Assembly: GCA_963844565.1 (NCBI GenBank)
Contig: CAWJON010000002.1
Location: 1,674,001-1,738,000, forward strand
DNA from: JAFEDN01 sp963844565
GTDB taxonomy: Bacteria > Pseudomonadota > Gammaproteobacteria > Coxiellales > Coxiellaceae
DNA length: 64,000 nucleotides
Reading direction: 5' to 3'
Shown piece after piece: positions 36,915-44,882 of the stretch. The position numbers and the translations under genes are program-made. Below the pieces are notes generated by a model, which saw only the letters and a list, made by a program, of their open reading frames with translations, ran no database searches and was not told the origin of the DNA. Numbering within the stretch: the first letter of the stretch is position 1; every line of letters starts with the position of its first letter.

Positions 36915-38648
36915 ATGTCAAGAGCCATTTCCACAAATAGCAGTTTATTTGCAGATATTAAGAAAATTCCCGGAAAAAGAAAAATAGAATTATCAAAAGA
37001 AGAAGTTTTTAATGATTGTTTATTATATATTGCTGAAAGCACTCTTTCTCCGCTAGCTTTATTATCCGAAATTTTGTGCTTAAGGGAAGCATACAAAAAT
37101 TTTTCAGAAATAGGGAAAAATGAATCTAAATATAGCTTTTTCCATCGAGCTATAAGCCGAGGAACATCCAAACTAATAGCGGCTTGTTTTATCAAATTTA
37201 ATGCTAAAGTTTCCTTTGAAAAAGATAAGTTTAACTATAAAAAATTTTATGAATGGCTGGAACACCTACCATTATCAAATAGCAATGGAGCACCCATTAA
37301 AGTCAATGTAAATAAAGATTATATAAAAAATATTAAATTAAATAATGGAACGATTGTTTTCGGATCATCTAATTATCCTGTTAATTTTATGCTAGATATT
37401 CTTAGCAAAAAAAATGAAATAAAATACGAAATAGGATCATACCAAATAACTAAATACTTCACTCCAAATCAAATTTTATTAGCCATTCTACATCGACTCT
37501 ATTTGAAAAATGAAACTAATTCTCCAGTTTCAAATAGTATTGAATTCTTAGAGAAAAGATATATTTCAGGAAATTTTACTATTGAAAACTTAAATTCTGT
37601 GGTTAAAAAACATTCGTTTCTTTCTCAAGACAAACAATTAGATCACATGTTATCAAATATTTCTCATAGTCATATTGATGTTAATAATGATTCAAGTAGA
37701 AGATTTTCGGAAACAAAAATTTCCTTTGAACTTATGGATCAACTCCTTAATAAAAAAGAAAAACACTTAAAAATTATTTATTTTCATAAAGCTCTGTCAA
37801 GATATTTTTCTCAAGACGAAAAAAAATCAATCATTGCAAGAGAAAAAGAAAATCATCCAGAACTTTATAGCTATTTTTCTCAATTCTTAACCAGCGAGAC
37901 AATGGATTTATATAATTCTTTGATAGAGACTACAATACTATCTACTGAATTTGAGCACGCAAGCTACTATTTAGATGAACCGATCTTAAATATCTATAAT
38001 AGTCATTTCGAATATCTACCGTCCGGTAGATCTCTGGTACACAGAAAAGAAGCAACTTCTTCTCATAAAAGTGGAATTTTGCGAAGCCTCGATCCAGCGC
38101 CTTATTATGAAAATAAAATTGGCATAGATATTGAAAAAGCACCGATTTCAGACCGTCACCCAGATGCAAATACATATAATATAGATTTATCATTCGCCAA
38201 AAAAATTTTTAATGAGAAAACACATCCATTTGTTTCTTCGATATCTGGAACTGTTCTTTGCCTGATTAGGGTTTATATTGCTATTCACAAAGACACACCT
38301 GGTACAATTTTAAATCAAGATTTCTTTAAATATTATTTAACATTATTTATATCTATGCTTTGTGCTTTAGAGGGGGGACATTCTCTTTATGAATTTTGTG
38401 CTCCTTTAGAAATTCCATGCGTCAAAGAAGAAATTGAGAACATGTATCCAAATATTGGCACCCTAAATATTCAAACTCTATTTGGCGATGATTTTTTTAC
38501 CTATCGATCTTCTTTAATTAGATCCGCCCAACATAATGAAGTACTTTTAACAAGAAAATTATTTTTAACAGAATTAAAGCAATCAACGCCAAAATTAAAA
38601 GTATTCCAGAAAGAAGAAAAAACAGATAACCTTTTTTCAAGTGTGTAA
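36915..38648 (+). CDS. Unknown 577-residue AT-rich protein, effector candidate
   Basis: I do not recognise the family. The protein is soluble and rich in Lys, Asn, Ile and Ser, and its gene is visibly more AT-rich than the housekeeping genes. A better conserved-looking part lies near the C-terminus (about 440-510): HPFVSSISGTVLCLIRV, then ALEGGHSLYEF, which combines a hydrophobic helix and a GGHS..E motif. No signal peptide is present. It stands alone between repeat elements, which fits horizontal gain. Secretion into a host is only inference. Confidence 0.7.
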   Translation: MSRAISTNSSLFADIKKIPGKRKIELSKEEVFNDCLLYIAESTLSPLALLSEILCLREAYKNFSEIGKNESKYSFFHRAISRGTSKLIAACFIKFNAKVSFEKDKFNYKKFYEWLEHLPLSNSNGAPIKVNVNKDYIKNIKLNNGTIVFGSSNYPVNFMLDILSKKNEIKYEIGSYQITKYFTPNQILLAILHRLYLKNETNSPVSNSIEFLEKRYISGNFTIENLNSVVKKHSFLSQDKQLDHMLSNISHSHIDVNNDSSRRFSETKISFELMDQLLNKKEKHLKIIYFHKALSRYFSQDEKKSIIAREKENHPELYSYFSQFLTSETMDLYNSLIETTILSTEFEHASYYLDEPILNIYNSHFEYLPSGRSLVHRKEATSSHKSGILRSLDPAPYYENKIGIDIEKAPISDRHPDANTYNIDLSFAKKIFNEKTHPFVSSISGTVLCLIRVYIAIHKDTPGTILNQDFFKYYLTLFISMLCALEGGHSLYEFCAPLEIPCVKEEIENMYPNIGTLNIQTLFGDDFFTYRSSLIRSAQHNEVLLTRKLFLTELKQSTPKLKVFQKEEKTDNLFSSV

Positions 38649-38708
38649 AATTAGAATTTTTTAAATGAGCCGGCATGGACCAACGTCAGCACCGGCCGGT
38701 GTCAGAGG

Positions 38709-38889
38709 CCAATGGCACTTACTTAAGGATATCAATTTTTTGAAAAACGGTCTAAATACCTATATTTATCCTGGATTCTTGCCTTCGCAAGAATGACAAT
38801 TACCTTGAAGCGTCATTCTTGCGAAAGCAAAAATCCAGTAATTAATAGCGGGATTTAACAGATACTGAGGCTTAAGTAAGTGCCATTGG
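38709..38889. repeat. MITE-like element family D, inserted in an element C end
   Basis: The terminal inverted repeats CCAATGGCACTTACTTAAG and its complement bound 181 bp without a gene. The element is flanked on both sides by GGTGTCAGAGG, the end of element C, so it seems to have inserted there with a target duplication of about 9-11 bp. Inside is a hairpin TTCTTGCCTTCGCAAGAA of the type found near 52840. A single end-like word (AATGGCACTAACTTAAG) also occurs at about 42224. Confidence 0.75.
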
Positions 38890-39067
38890 TGTCAGAGGCG
38901 ATAAAAAAAATCAAAAATCGCGTTAAAACAAGGAATTAGCCTTAAAAACCTTGGCACGCCAGACTAGACGGTATTTTGTAATTCATTAGTATCAAATATG
39001 ATCGGTTTTTTAAAGACAATAGCCTGAATTAAAGATATTTTTTAAATTTTTTATCGCCTCTGACACC
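38888..39067. repeat. MITE-like element family C, copy 2
   Basis: The ends GGTGTCAGAGGCGATAAAAA and the inverted TTTTTTATCGCCTCTGACACC are perfect over about 20 bases. The inside is nearly identical to 36236-36412. No gene is contained. The two copies flank the unknown gene at 36915-38648 in the same orientation, so they could recombine and delete it. Confidence 0.85.
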
Positions 39068-39112
39068 TTTTTTGTAATCGCAGGCCGCAAGGTGGCAAAT
39101 AAACTCACTTCG

Positions 39113-39143
39113 CCTTATTCAGCGACATCCGCCTACTCGCAGG
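39113..39143. repeat. Remnant end of element family E
   Basis: CCTTATTCAGCG, ACATCCGCC and then CTCGCAGG match the inverted end of the 232-bp element at 3709-3940. Only this one end is present here, so it is a fragment. Confidence 0.6.
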
Positions 39144-39186
39144 TTTAATTTTCTAAGTCAGTTTTACGGTTTCTTGGCTTTTCTGT

Positions 39187-39891
39187 TCATTCCCTAATTC
39201 TGGGTTGTAAATCTGTCTGAACTTCTTGCATGGTTAGCAGCGCTTCACTGAGCCAAACATGAGTGTTCCCCAAAGAGGCAGGATGAGAAAAGCCTAAGGT
39301 GGTTTTACTTTTTGCTGCGTGAACTAATTCCTTGTTAAAATCTATATTTTTTTCGATAGTTTTGATAACCGTTTTACAACTTTCAAATAGTGTAGTTACT
39401 GTAGGTGACTATTTATATTTTTCGAAAAGATTGTGTAAAGAATCGATCACATCAGTCAAGCACTTTATTTTTTTACTATTGTCCACTGTATTTAAAAAAC
39501 TACTTATTTTCGTACTGATATTTTTCTTCTTAACTTTTACCAAAAAATTATTTACCAATCTTAATTTTATTACTATTTTTTCCAGTACGATTGGTTTTTT
39601 CTCAAAATCAGAAGTATATTTATAATCTCTTTCACATTGTAGAGTTCTTTTTTGTTCAGCTTTAAAAACCTGATAACCGTCTCTACCTGCACCTATAAAC
39701 TCATATTTAAACTCAGTGTTCGGCGGATAAAGTATTTCTTTTTCCTCAGCAATAATACCTGATAATTCAGAAATATCTTTTCCAAAACCTGTAACATAAG
39801 TTTTAAGAGCAAAAGCATATTGCGTATTCTCAAATTCTGCTACGGGTTCACATCCCAATTTACATGGTAAAAGATCTTGTCGAAATAGGAA
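39187..39891 (-). pseudogene. Remnant of an ADP-ribosyltransferase-like protein
   Basis: The frame from 39891 reads FLFRQDLLPCKLGCEPVAEF, then ALKTYVTGFGKDISELSG and EEKEILYPPNTEFKY. The last part matches the ExE region of R-S-E type ADP-ribosyltransferases, with E-x-E followed by a hydrophobic-Pro-Pro strand. The N-terminal part with the catalytic arginine is missing; a TAA precedes the fragment. A TAG at 39409-39411 interrupts the frame, which then goes on for about 73 codons to TGA at 39187. It is a fragment of a larger effector-like gene. The ART assignment is pattern-based. Confidence 0.65.
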
Positions 39892-39998
39892 TTAACCTAA
39901 TTAAACGTTAACATTTGTTAAGGATGTCTCCGGCCTATACACTTCGCCGCAGAATGACGGGATCTTTTATGTCGAATGTGCGTTGATGTACGTTTCTC

Positions 39999-40060
39999 GA
40001 CAATTCCGCACGCTAATGCGAAATTATCTTGACAATTCTGCATTAGCGTGCGGAATTGTC
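39999..40060. promoter_or_regulatory. Two tandem 30-bp dyads upstream of the intact ATPase gene
   Basis: GACAATTCCGCA-CGCTAA-TGCGAAATTATC (39999-40028) and GACAATTCTGCA-TTAGCG-TGCGGAATTGTC (40031-40060) are two dyads with 2 bases between them. Together they also form a perfect 20-plus-bp outer inverted repeat. A third copy precedes the truncated ATPase gene (35867-35896). The following bases (AATAGAGTATTCAAAAATAG) look like a decayed copy of that gene's first codons, so this may be an old gene relic and not only an operator. Confidence 0.55.
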
Positions 40061-40135
40061 GAATAGAGTATTCAAAAATAGCGATTCCTTTGAGGTTCCC
40101 GCTACGACCAAAAAGGATACCACTACACAATAGTC

Positions 40136-40163
40136 TTGACTAATCTGTATAGACATATATAAT
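40136..40163 (+). promoter_or_regulatory. Near-consensus promoter of the ATPase gene, possibly leaderless
   Basis: TTGACT (40136-40141) and TATAAT (40158-40163) are 16 bp apart. Only six bases separate the -10 box from the ATG at 40170, and no Shine-Dalgarno exists, so the transcript would start at or next to the start codon. Confidence 0.6.
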
Positions 40164-40169
40164 AGTCAG

Positions 40170-41384
40170 ATGAAAAGAATCTATGACAATGTTGTTCAGG
40201 ACTTTTTTAGCCAATATCCGCAAATGGTTTTTTTAAATGGTCCGAGACAGGTGGGTAAAACTACAATCAGTAAATCCCTCGCGAAATCCGCTACTAGTCA
40301 GCCTCATTTTTCGTATCTTAACTGGGATATTCAGGAGGATCGAAAGCAAATTTTACAAGGCCAGCGTCATCTAGCTGAAAGCGTTGGTCTGAATGAGCTC
40401 AGAAACCATTCTGTCATTGTGTTCGATGAATTACATAAATACTCTAAGTGGAAAGATTTTTTAAAAGGTTTTTTTGATGCTTACAAAGACCAATGCCATA
40501 TATTAGTAACCGGCAGTCAAAAGTTAACCATCGCTCAAGGAAAAGGAGACAGCTTAATGGGTCGCTATTTTCCTTTTCGAGTTCATCCCTTTAGCTTGGC
40601 TGAATGCATCCGTCAAACCTTACCTACCGACTTGATCAGCAAACCCGCTCGCATTGATAAAAACCAGTGGGAAGCACTCTGGCAGTTCGGCGGATACCCA
40701 GATCCTTTTCTAAAACAAGATCGACGTTTTTTAAAACGGTGGCAAAATTTGCGAGCAGAACAATTGTTTCGTGATGATATCCGCAATCTTAGCCAAATTC
40801 ATGAACTCGCCCAACTGGAAATTTTAGCTCAATTACTCAAGCAACAAGTGGGTCAACTCGTTAATTATACCAATTTAGCCAACAAAATTAATGTAACCGC
40901 CAAAACGGTGCAACAATGGATAACAACCCTAGAAAGATTTTACTTTTGCTTTCGAATTTCTCCTTGGCACACTAATATTTCTCGCAGTCTTTTGAAAGAG
41001 CCTAAATTATATTTATGGGATTGGTCTGAAATTACCGATACTGGCGCAAAAATGGAAAATTTGATTGCTTGCCATTTGTTAAAGGCTGTCCATTTCTGGA
41101 CGGACTTTGGATTTGGTAAATTTAATCTTTATTTTATTCGCACTAAAGATAAGCGTGAGATTGATTTTATCGTGACCCGCGATGATAAACCTTGGTTTTT
41201 AGTAGAAGCCAAATACAGCAATAATCATAGCATTTCTGAAAATTTATACCGTTTTCAAAAGGAACTTCAAGCTTCACATGCCTTTCAAGTGGTTTATGAA
41301 ATGGATTATATTGATGTCGATTGTTTTACAAACCACAATCCAGTTATTGTTCCAGCGACTACTTTTCTTTCTCAATTGATATAA
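40170..41384 (+). CDS. DUF4143-type AAA ATPase
   Basis: The 404-residue protein has an N-terminal P-loop domain (NGPRQVGKTT, about residues 23-32; VIVFDELHKYSKW as Walker B; ILVTGSQKL as sensor 1; SLMGRYFPFRVHPFSL). A winged-helix and a C-terminal DUF4143 domain follow, with the nuclease-like word DKREIDFIVTRDDKPWFLVEAKYS. Such proteins are common accessory ATPases, sometimes many per genome, with unknown role. The D...E-x-K pattern hints at a PD-(D/E)xK fold. It is expressed from its own promoter. Confidence 0.9.
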   Translation: MKRIYDNVVQDFFSQYPQMVFLNGPRQVGKTTISKSLAKSATSQPHFSYLNWDIQEDRKQILQGQRHLAESVGLNELRNHSVIVFDELHKYSKWKDFLKGFFDAYKDQCHILVTGSQKLTIAQGKGDSLMGRYFPFRVHPFSLAECIRQTLPTDLISKPARIDKNQWEALWQFGGYPDPFLKQDRRFLKRWQNLRAEQLFRDDIRNLSQIHELAQLEILAQLLKQQVGQLVNYTNLANKINVTAKTVQQWITTLERFYFCFRISPWHTNISRSLLKEPKLYLWDWSEITDTGAKMENLIACHLLKAVHFWTDFGFGKFNLYFIRTKDKREIDFIVTRDDKPWFLVEAKYSNNHSISENLYRFQKELQASHAFQVVYEMDYIDVDCFTNHNPVIVPATTFLSQLI

Positions 41385-41399
41385 AATTTTATTTAAAAT

Positions 41400-41469
41400 T
41401 TGCATTTGAATTATAAAAGGATTTATAATACGAGCGCGGCTCCCAAGCGCAGAAACACTTGAGAGCCGC
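41400..41469 (+). promoter_or_regulatory. Promoter and 5' hairpin upstream of the response-regulator gene
   Basis: TTGCAT (41400-41405) and TATAAT (41424-41429) are 18 bp apart. Right at the expected transcript start lies a hairpin of GCGGCTCCCAAG (41436-41447) and CTTGAGAGCCGC (41458-41469), 11 of 12 paired. It could protect the 5' end of the mRNA. It has no T-run, so it is unlikely to be a terminator of the ATPase gene. Confidence 0.45.
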
Positions 41470-41498
41470 TGACCAATATTAACAACAAAGGTGTTAAC

Positions 41499-42179
41499 AT
41501 GGCTGATTGCATTCTATCTTATTTTTCACATTTTTTGAACTGTCCTCATCAATCTTGGAGAGATTTTCCTTTTAAACCACAAGCTTGGGAGCCTAGTTTT
41601 AACTATGGTCCTCGGTTTTCGCTTGCGCGTTTTTCGCGCAATGCGGTTTGGAAGGAGCTCCCTGAGCCTGGTGGGTTGGGTTCGCGACCCAAAAATGCTG
41701 AAATATTAAGTGGGGTAAAACCAGTTCATGCGCCAGCGCCGCATGGAATCGGGTTATCCCGCTTCTCGGCGTTGGTGGTTGGTCGCTTTTTCCCGAAACG
41801 GCGAAAAATAAAAATTTTATTGGTTGAAGATTCGAAAATACCGCAAATGGTTGCAAAATTGCATTTTGCTAATTTAAATTGTGAAGTCGACATCGCCGAA
41901 AGTGGTGAGCAAGGAGTCGAGCATTGCGTCAAGCATCAGTATGATCTTCTGCTCATGGATATTGACTTGCCAGGAATGAATGGCATTACCACAACCAAAC
42001 TTATTCGGCGCACGCCAAGCGCCAATCAAAATACTTTAATTATCGGTCTCTCAACACATGATGAACCACACGTAAAAAACCAAGCCTTTGTTGCCGGCAT
42101 GGATGCCTATTTTGTAAAACCACTAACTTTTGAAAAGGCGCAAGAAATTTTGGCGATGGTTAAAATTACTTGCTCTTAA
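41499..42179 (+). CDS. Response-regulator receiver protein with an odd N-terminal extension
   Basis: Residues 104-220 form a receiver domain: KILLVEDS (E110, D111), MDIDLPGMNG with phospho-acceptor D154, S185 in IIGLS and K208 in YFVKPL. No output domain follows. It resembles the receiver module of hybrid kinases, cut free. The first 100 residues match nothing I know, are rich in Pro, Arg, Gly and Phe, and come from GC-richer, hairpin-rich DNA (about 41600-41810), so they may be encoded by an inserted repeat. AAAGG precedes the ATG. The gene's 3' end is repeated twice downstream. Confidence 0.75.
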   Translation: MADCILSYFSHFLNCPHQSWRDFPFKPQAWEPSFNYGPRFSLARFSRNAVWKELPEPGGLGSRPKNAEILSGVKPVHAPAPHGIGLSRFSALVVGRFFPKRRKIKILLVEDSKIPQMVAKLHFANLNCEVDIAESGEQGVEHCVKHQYDLLLMDIDLPGMNGITTTKLIRRTPSANQNTLIIGLSTHDEPHVKNQAFVAGMDAYFVKPLTFEKAQEILAMVKITCS

Positions 42180-42213
42180 TCTCCATTAATACCTATAATT
42201 TAGGTATTAATGG
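42135..42213. repeat. Direct repeat 1: 3' end of the response-regulator gene plus hairpin
   Basis: This 79-bp stretch covers the last 15 codons of the response-regulator gene and the palindrome CCATTAATACCTA/TAGGTATTAATGG (42183-42213). It is identical to 42997-43075; its first 34-bp part (42128-42161) also recurs at 44883-44916. The repeats bracket two toxin-antitoxin modules. Confidence 0.9.
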
Positions 42214-42279
42214 CGCAAAGACTAATGGCACTAACTTAAGAGTTAGTATTTAAACAACTTTTTCATAAGGTGTTACTAG

Positions 42280-42600
42280 TCAATCTTGCTCAGATAGTTG
42301 ACTAAATTGATTGACGTGAATTTCACCATCAGGGAAGCGAGCAACAATATCAAGCTCGCCGCCCATCGCTTCAATATAGCTGCGTAAGGTAGAAATATAC
42401 ATATCAGTGCGACGCTCTAATCGTGATACATTTGCTTGTTTGGTATCTAATATTTGTGCTAATCGCTCTTGACTCATTTGGCGCGCTTGCCGCAATTCTT
42501 GCAAAGGCAGCATCAGCTGTTGTGTTTTTTTTTCGGCAGCTGCCCGCGCTTTGGTCGACATTTTATTTCTTAATTGACTAAACGGCTTGCTGTGACTCAT
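42280..42600 (-). CDS. HigA/XRE-type antitoxin
   Basis: The 106-residue protein has a helix-turn-helix domain (LRQARQMSQERLAQILDTKQANVSRLERR, about residues 36-64) and a C-terminal part (LRSYIEAMGGELDIVARFPDG) typical of antitoxins paired with HigB/Gp49-type toxins. It overlaps the toxin gene by 4 bases, with the toxin first, as in HigBA. It would bind the toxin and repress the operon promoter. Confidence 0.88.
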   Translation of the reverse strand: MSHSKPFSQLRNKMSTKARAAAEKKTQQLMLPLQELRQARQMSQERLAQILDTKQANVSRLERRTDMYISTLRSYIEAMGGELDIVARFPDGEIHVNQFSQLSEQD

Positions 42601-42953
42601 ATTAATGCCTCCTCTTTCAATACAGATAAATGTTCCTGATAAAGCTGATCGGCTTTATCTACATATTTTTCATACCAACGGTCATCGCCAGTTTTTTTAC
42701 CGCCAATCAGCAAGATGGCAGTCCGCCTGGGGTCAAAAGCATACAGAACTCTGTATGGATTACCTTTGTGCTGCACCCGCAATTCCCGCATATGAGGAAA
42801 CTGAGAACCCTGAATACCGGATGAGTAAGGAAACCGAAGTTGCGGTCCAGCCTTTTCCAATAACCCCACGTAAGCGGCAATATCAATCTGCTCTGCTTTT
42901 GTTAATGTATCCCACCATTGACCGAATTCATCCGTATATTCCACTTCCCACAT
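42597..42953 (-). CDS. HigB/Gp49-type (RelE/ParE superfamily) toxin
   Basis: The 118-residue protein starts MWEVEYTDEFGQWWDTL. It has the superfamily core LRFPYSSGIQGSQFPHMRELRVQHKGNPYRVLYAFDPRRTAILLIGGKK, as in type II mRNA-cleaving toxins. I chose the ATG at 42953 because AGGAG lies 6 bases upstream; the longer frame to 42998 runs into a direct repeat. It is the first gene of the toxin-antitoxin pair, which sits between two 79-bp direct repeats. Confidence 0.88.
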   Translation of the reverse strand: MWEVEYTDEFGQWWDTLTKAEQIDIAAYVGLLEKAGPQLRFPYSSGIQGSQFPHMRELRVQHKGNPYRVLYAFDPRRTAILLIGGKKTGDDRWYEKYVDKADQLYQEHLSVLKEEALI

Positions 42954-42996
42954 AGTTTCTCCTAAACAAATTATTACATAAAAGATATATGCCTTC

Positions 42997-43075
42997 AAGG
43001 CGCAAGAAATTTTGGCGATGGTTAAAATTACTTGCTCTTAATCTCCATTAATACCTATAATTTAGGTATTAATGG
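42997..43075. repeat. Direct repeat 2, second copy of the response-regulator 3' end
   Basis: It is identical over 79 bp to 42135-42213. In this copy the palindrome is longer: ATCTCCATTAATACCTA pairs with its complement over 17 bases, which suggests that this is the original right flank. It directly precedes the AbiEi gene and holds part of that gene's ribosome binding site. Confidence 0.9.
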
Positions 43076-43088
43076 AGATAATTACAAA

Positions 43089-43907
43089 GTGAAAATTGAT
43101 CTTTTTTTGTACGAGCATCCTGTTTTTCGACACGAAGAGTTTGCAGCCTGGAAAAATTCCCAAAGAGGAACGCTTATTCGCCATTCCGTCAATACGGCAA
43201 TTCAGTATTATGTAGAAAATGGCAGGATTATGCGATTGCGACGAGGTCTTTATGCCGCAATCCCGCCTAATCAACCAACCGAAACTTCACTTATTGATTC
43301 TTATTTAATCGCTGGAAAAGCTGCTGCGGACAGCATTTTAGCTTACCATACTGTTTTAGAATTACATGGTCTAGCTTATTCAATTTTTTCCAAATTTACC
43401 TTTTTAACTCATCAAAAAATTAAACCATTTTTTCTTGATAATCGGCGATTTCAACCGGTACTGAATCCAGTTGTCTTACGCCAATATCAGAGTGAAGAGG
43501 TAGGGATAGAAACTATTAACCGGCAAGGTCTAGATATCTTAGTCTCTAACTTGGAGCGAACTTTTGTAGATATATTAGACCGCCCTGAGTTAAGTGGAGG
43601 TTGGGAGGAAGTTTGCCACGCAATTGATTCAATTACGGTATTGAACATAGGAAAAGTTATAGAGTATTGTCTGAAATTCAAAAGCGCGCGCTTAGCGGCG
43701 AAGGTAGGATTTTTTTTAGAACAGCGAAAAGGAGTCTTTGCGGCAACTGAGATTCAATTAAAACCTCTACTTGCCGTTAAACCAAAAGCTCCGGAATATT
43801 TATCTAAAAGAAGAGTTCAGGATGCTGCCTTAATCAAGAAATGGAATTTGATTATACCTAAAGACATATTAAATCGATCTTGGGAGGAACCTAATGTTGA
43901 CATCTAA
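43089..43907 (+). CDS. abiEi: AbiEi-family type IV antitoxin
   Basis: The 272-residue protein has an N-terminal winged helix (HEEFAAWKNSQRGTLIRHSVNTAIQYYVENGRIMRLRRGLYA) and the AbiEi C-terminal domain (LERTFVDILDRPELSGGWEEV). It would counteract the toxin and repress the operon. I chose the GTG at 43089 with GGAGA at 43074-43078; the upstream codons in the same frame lie in the direct repeat and do not look like the family. It overlaps the toxin gene by 14 bases. Confidence 0.86.
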   Translation: MKIDLFLYEHPVFRHEEFAAWKNSQRGTLIRHSVNTAIQYYVENGRIMRLRRGLYAAIPPNQPTETSLIDSYLIAGKAAADSILAYHTVLELHGLAYSIFSKFTFLTHQKIKPFFLDNRRFQPVLNPVVLRQYQSEEVGIETINRQGLDILVSNLERTFVDILDRPELSGGWEEVCHAIDSITVLNIGKVIEYCLKFKSARLAAKVGFFLEQRKGVFAATEIQLKPLLAVKPKAPEYLSKRRVQDAALIKKWNLIIPKDILNRSWEEPNVDI

Positions 43908-44853
43908 GCAAGAGTTATTGCAAGAAGCTAAAAATCTTGGTTACAGGCCAGAAATTCTTGAAAAAATAATTCACTTGCTTAAAATTTTGGAACAATTTTC
44001 GTCTGAGCCTTACCTTAGAGATCGCCTGGTATTAAAAGGAGGAACGGCGTTAAATTTATTTTGCCTAAATCCCGTGCCGCGTTTGTCAGTGGATATTGAT
44101 TTAAATTATGTAGGTCAAGTTGAACGTGAAAAGATGCTAGCAGAACGCCCCGTGGTCGCGCAGACAATTTCTCAAATTTTATTACAAAATCAGCTTGAGC
44201 CATATCGCAATCCAAACTATCATGCCGGAGGAAAAATGGTATGGCGTTATTCTAGTTTGTTGGGAACAAAAGGCAATTTAGAAATTGATTTAAATTACAT
44301 GTATCGTCAACCACTATGGCCATGCTTATCAATGTCGCCAATGATGACTTCGAATAGAGGTTTTTCTGTCAATATTTTGGATATTCATGAATTAGCTGCT
44401 GGAAAGTTATCCGCATTATTTTCAAGACAAGTAAGCCGAGACTTATTTGATGCTCATTCACTATTGACAAAATGCCAATTAAATTCAAAGCAGCTTTCTT
44501 TATCTTTTGTCATTTATCTGGCGATGACTTCGATTAGCCTTTCCAGCTTAAAGATAGAGCGAATTAATTATGACATTGACGATTTACAAAACCGACTGTT
44601 ACCAGTGCTACATCAATCTCAAGTTCCACGGTCATTGCCAGCACTTAAAACATGGGCTTCACAATTACTGGAGGAGTTACAGACAGCTTTGAAAATGATT
44701 TTACCGTTAGACCCTCAACAAATTAATTTTCTTCAACAATTACGAGAGCATAGTCAAATAAAGCCGGAACTACTGACTGAAGATAAAGCTCTACAACAAA
44801 AAATATTAACGCACCCTGCCATTTTATGGGCACTTAATAAAGTAACAGCCTAA
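43894..44853 (+). CDS. abiEii: AbiEii-family nucleotidyltransferase toxin
   Basis: The 319-residue protein has the DUF1814/AbiEii nucleotidyltransferase motif: LVLKGGTALNLF (about residues 46-57), then RLSVDIDLNYVG with D-x-D. Further conserved words are LEIDLNYM, DIHELAAGKLSALFSRQVSRDLFDAHSLL. AbiEii proteins act as GTP-binding or tRNA-modifying toxins that stop growth during phage infection. With abiEi it forms a complete module for phage defence or for its own maintenance. Confidence 0.9.
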   Translation: MLTSKQELLQEAKNLGYRPEILEKIIHLLKILEQFSSEPYLRDRLVLKGGTALNLFCLNPVPRLSVDIDLNYVGQVEREKMLAERPVVAQTISQILLQNQLEPYRNPNYHAGGKMVWRYSSLLGTKGNLEIDLNYMYRQPLWPCLSMSPMMTSNRGFSVNILDIHELAAGKLSALFSRQVSRDLFDAHSLLTKCQLNSKQLSLSFVIYLAMTSISLSSLKIERINYDIDDLQNRLLPVLHQSQVPRSLPALKTWASQLLEELQTALKMILPLDPQQINFLQQLREHSQIKPELLTEDKALQQKILTHPAILWALNKVTA

Positions 44854-44882
44854 TTAATTATTTTTTTGGCGTGCAGGATAAA

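Noticed and set aside
39332..39625. Plus-strand hydrophobic frame of 97 codons resembling a membrane protein
   Set aside because: It is antisense to the ADP-ribosyltransferase remnant, whose frame has recognisable family patterns; hydrophobicity comes from the complement of Lys-rich codons.
42183..42213. Rho-independent terminator after the response-regulator gene
   Set aside because: The stem is perfect but no T-run follows on either strand, and the hairpin is part of a repeated unit; listed as part of the repeat only.
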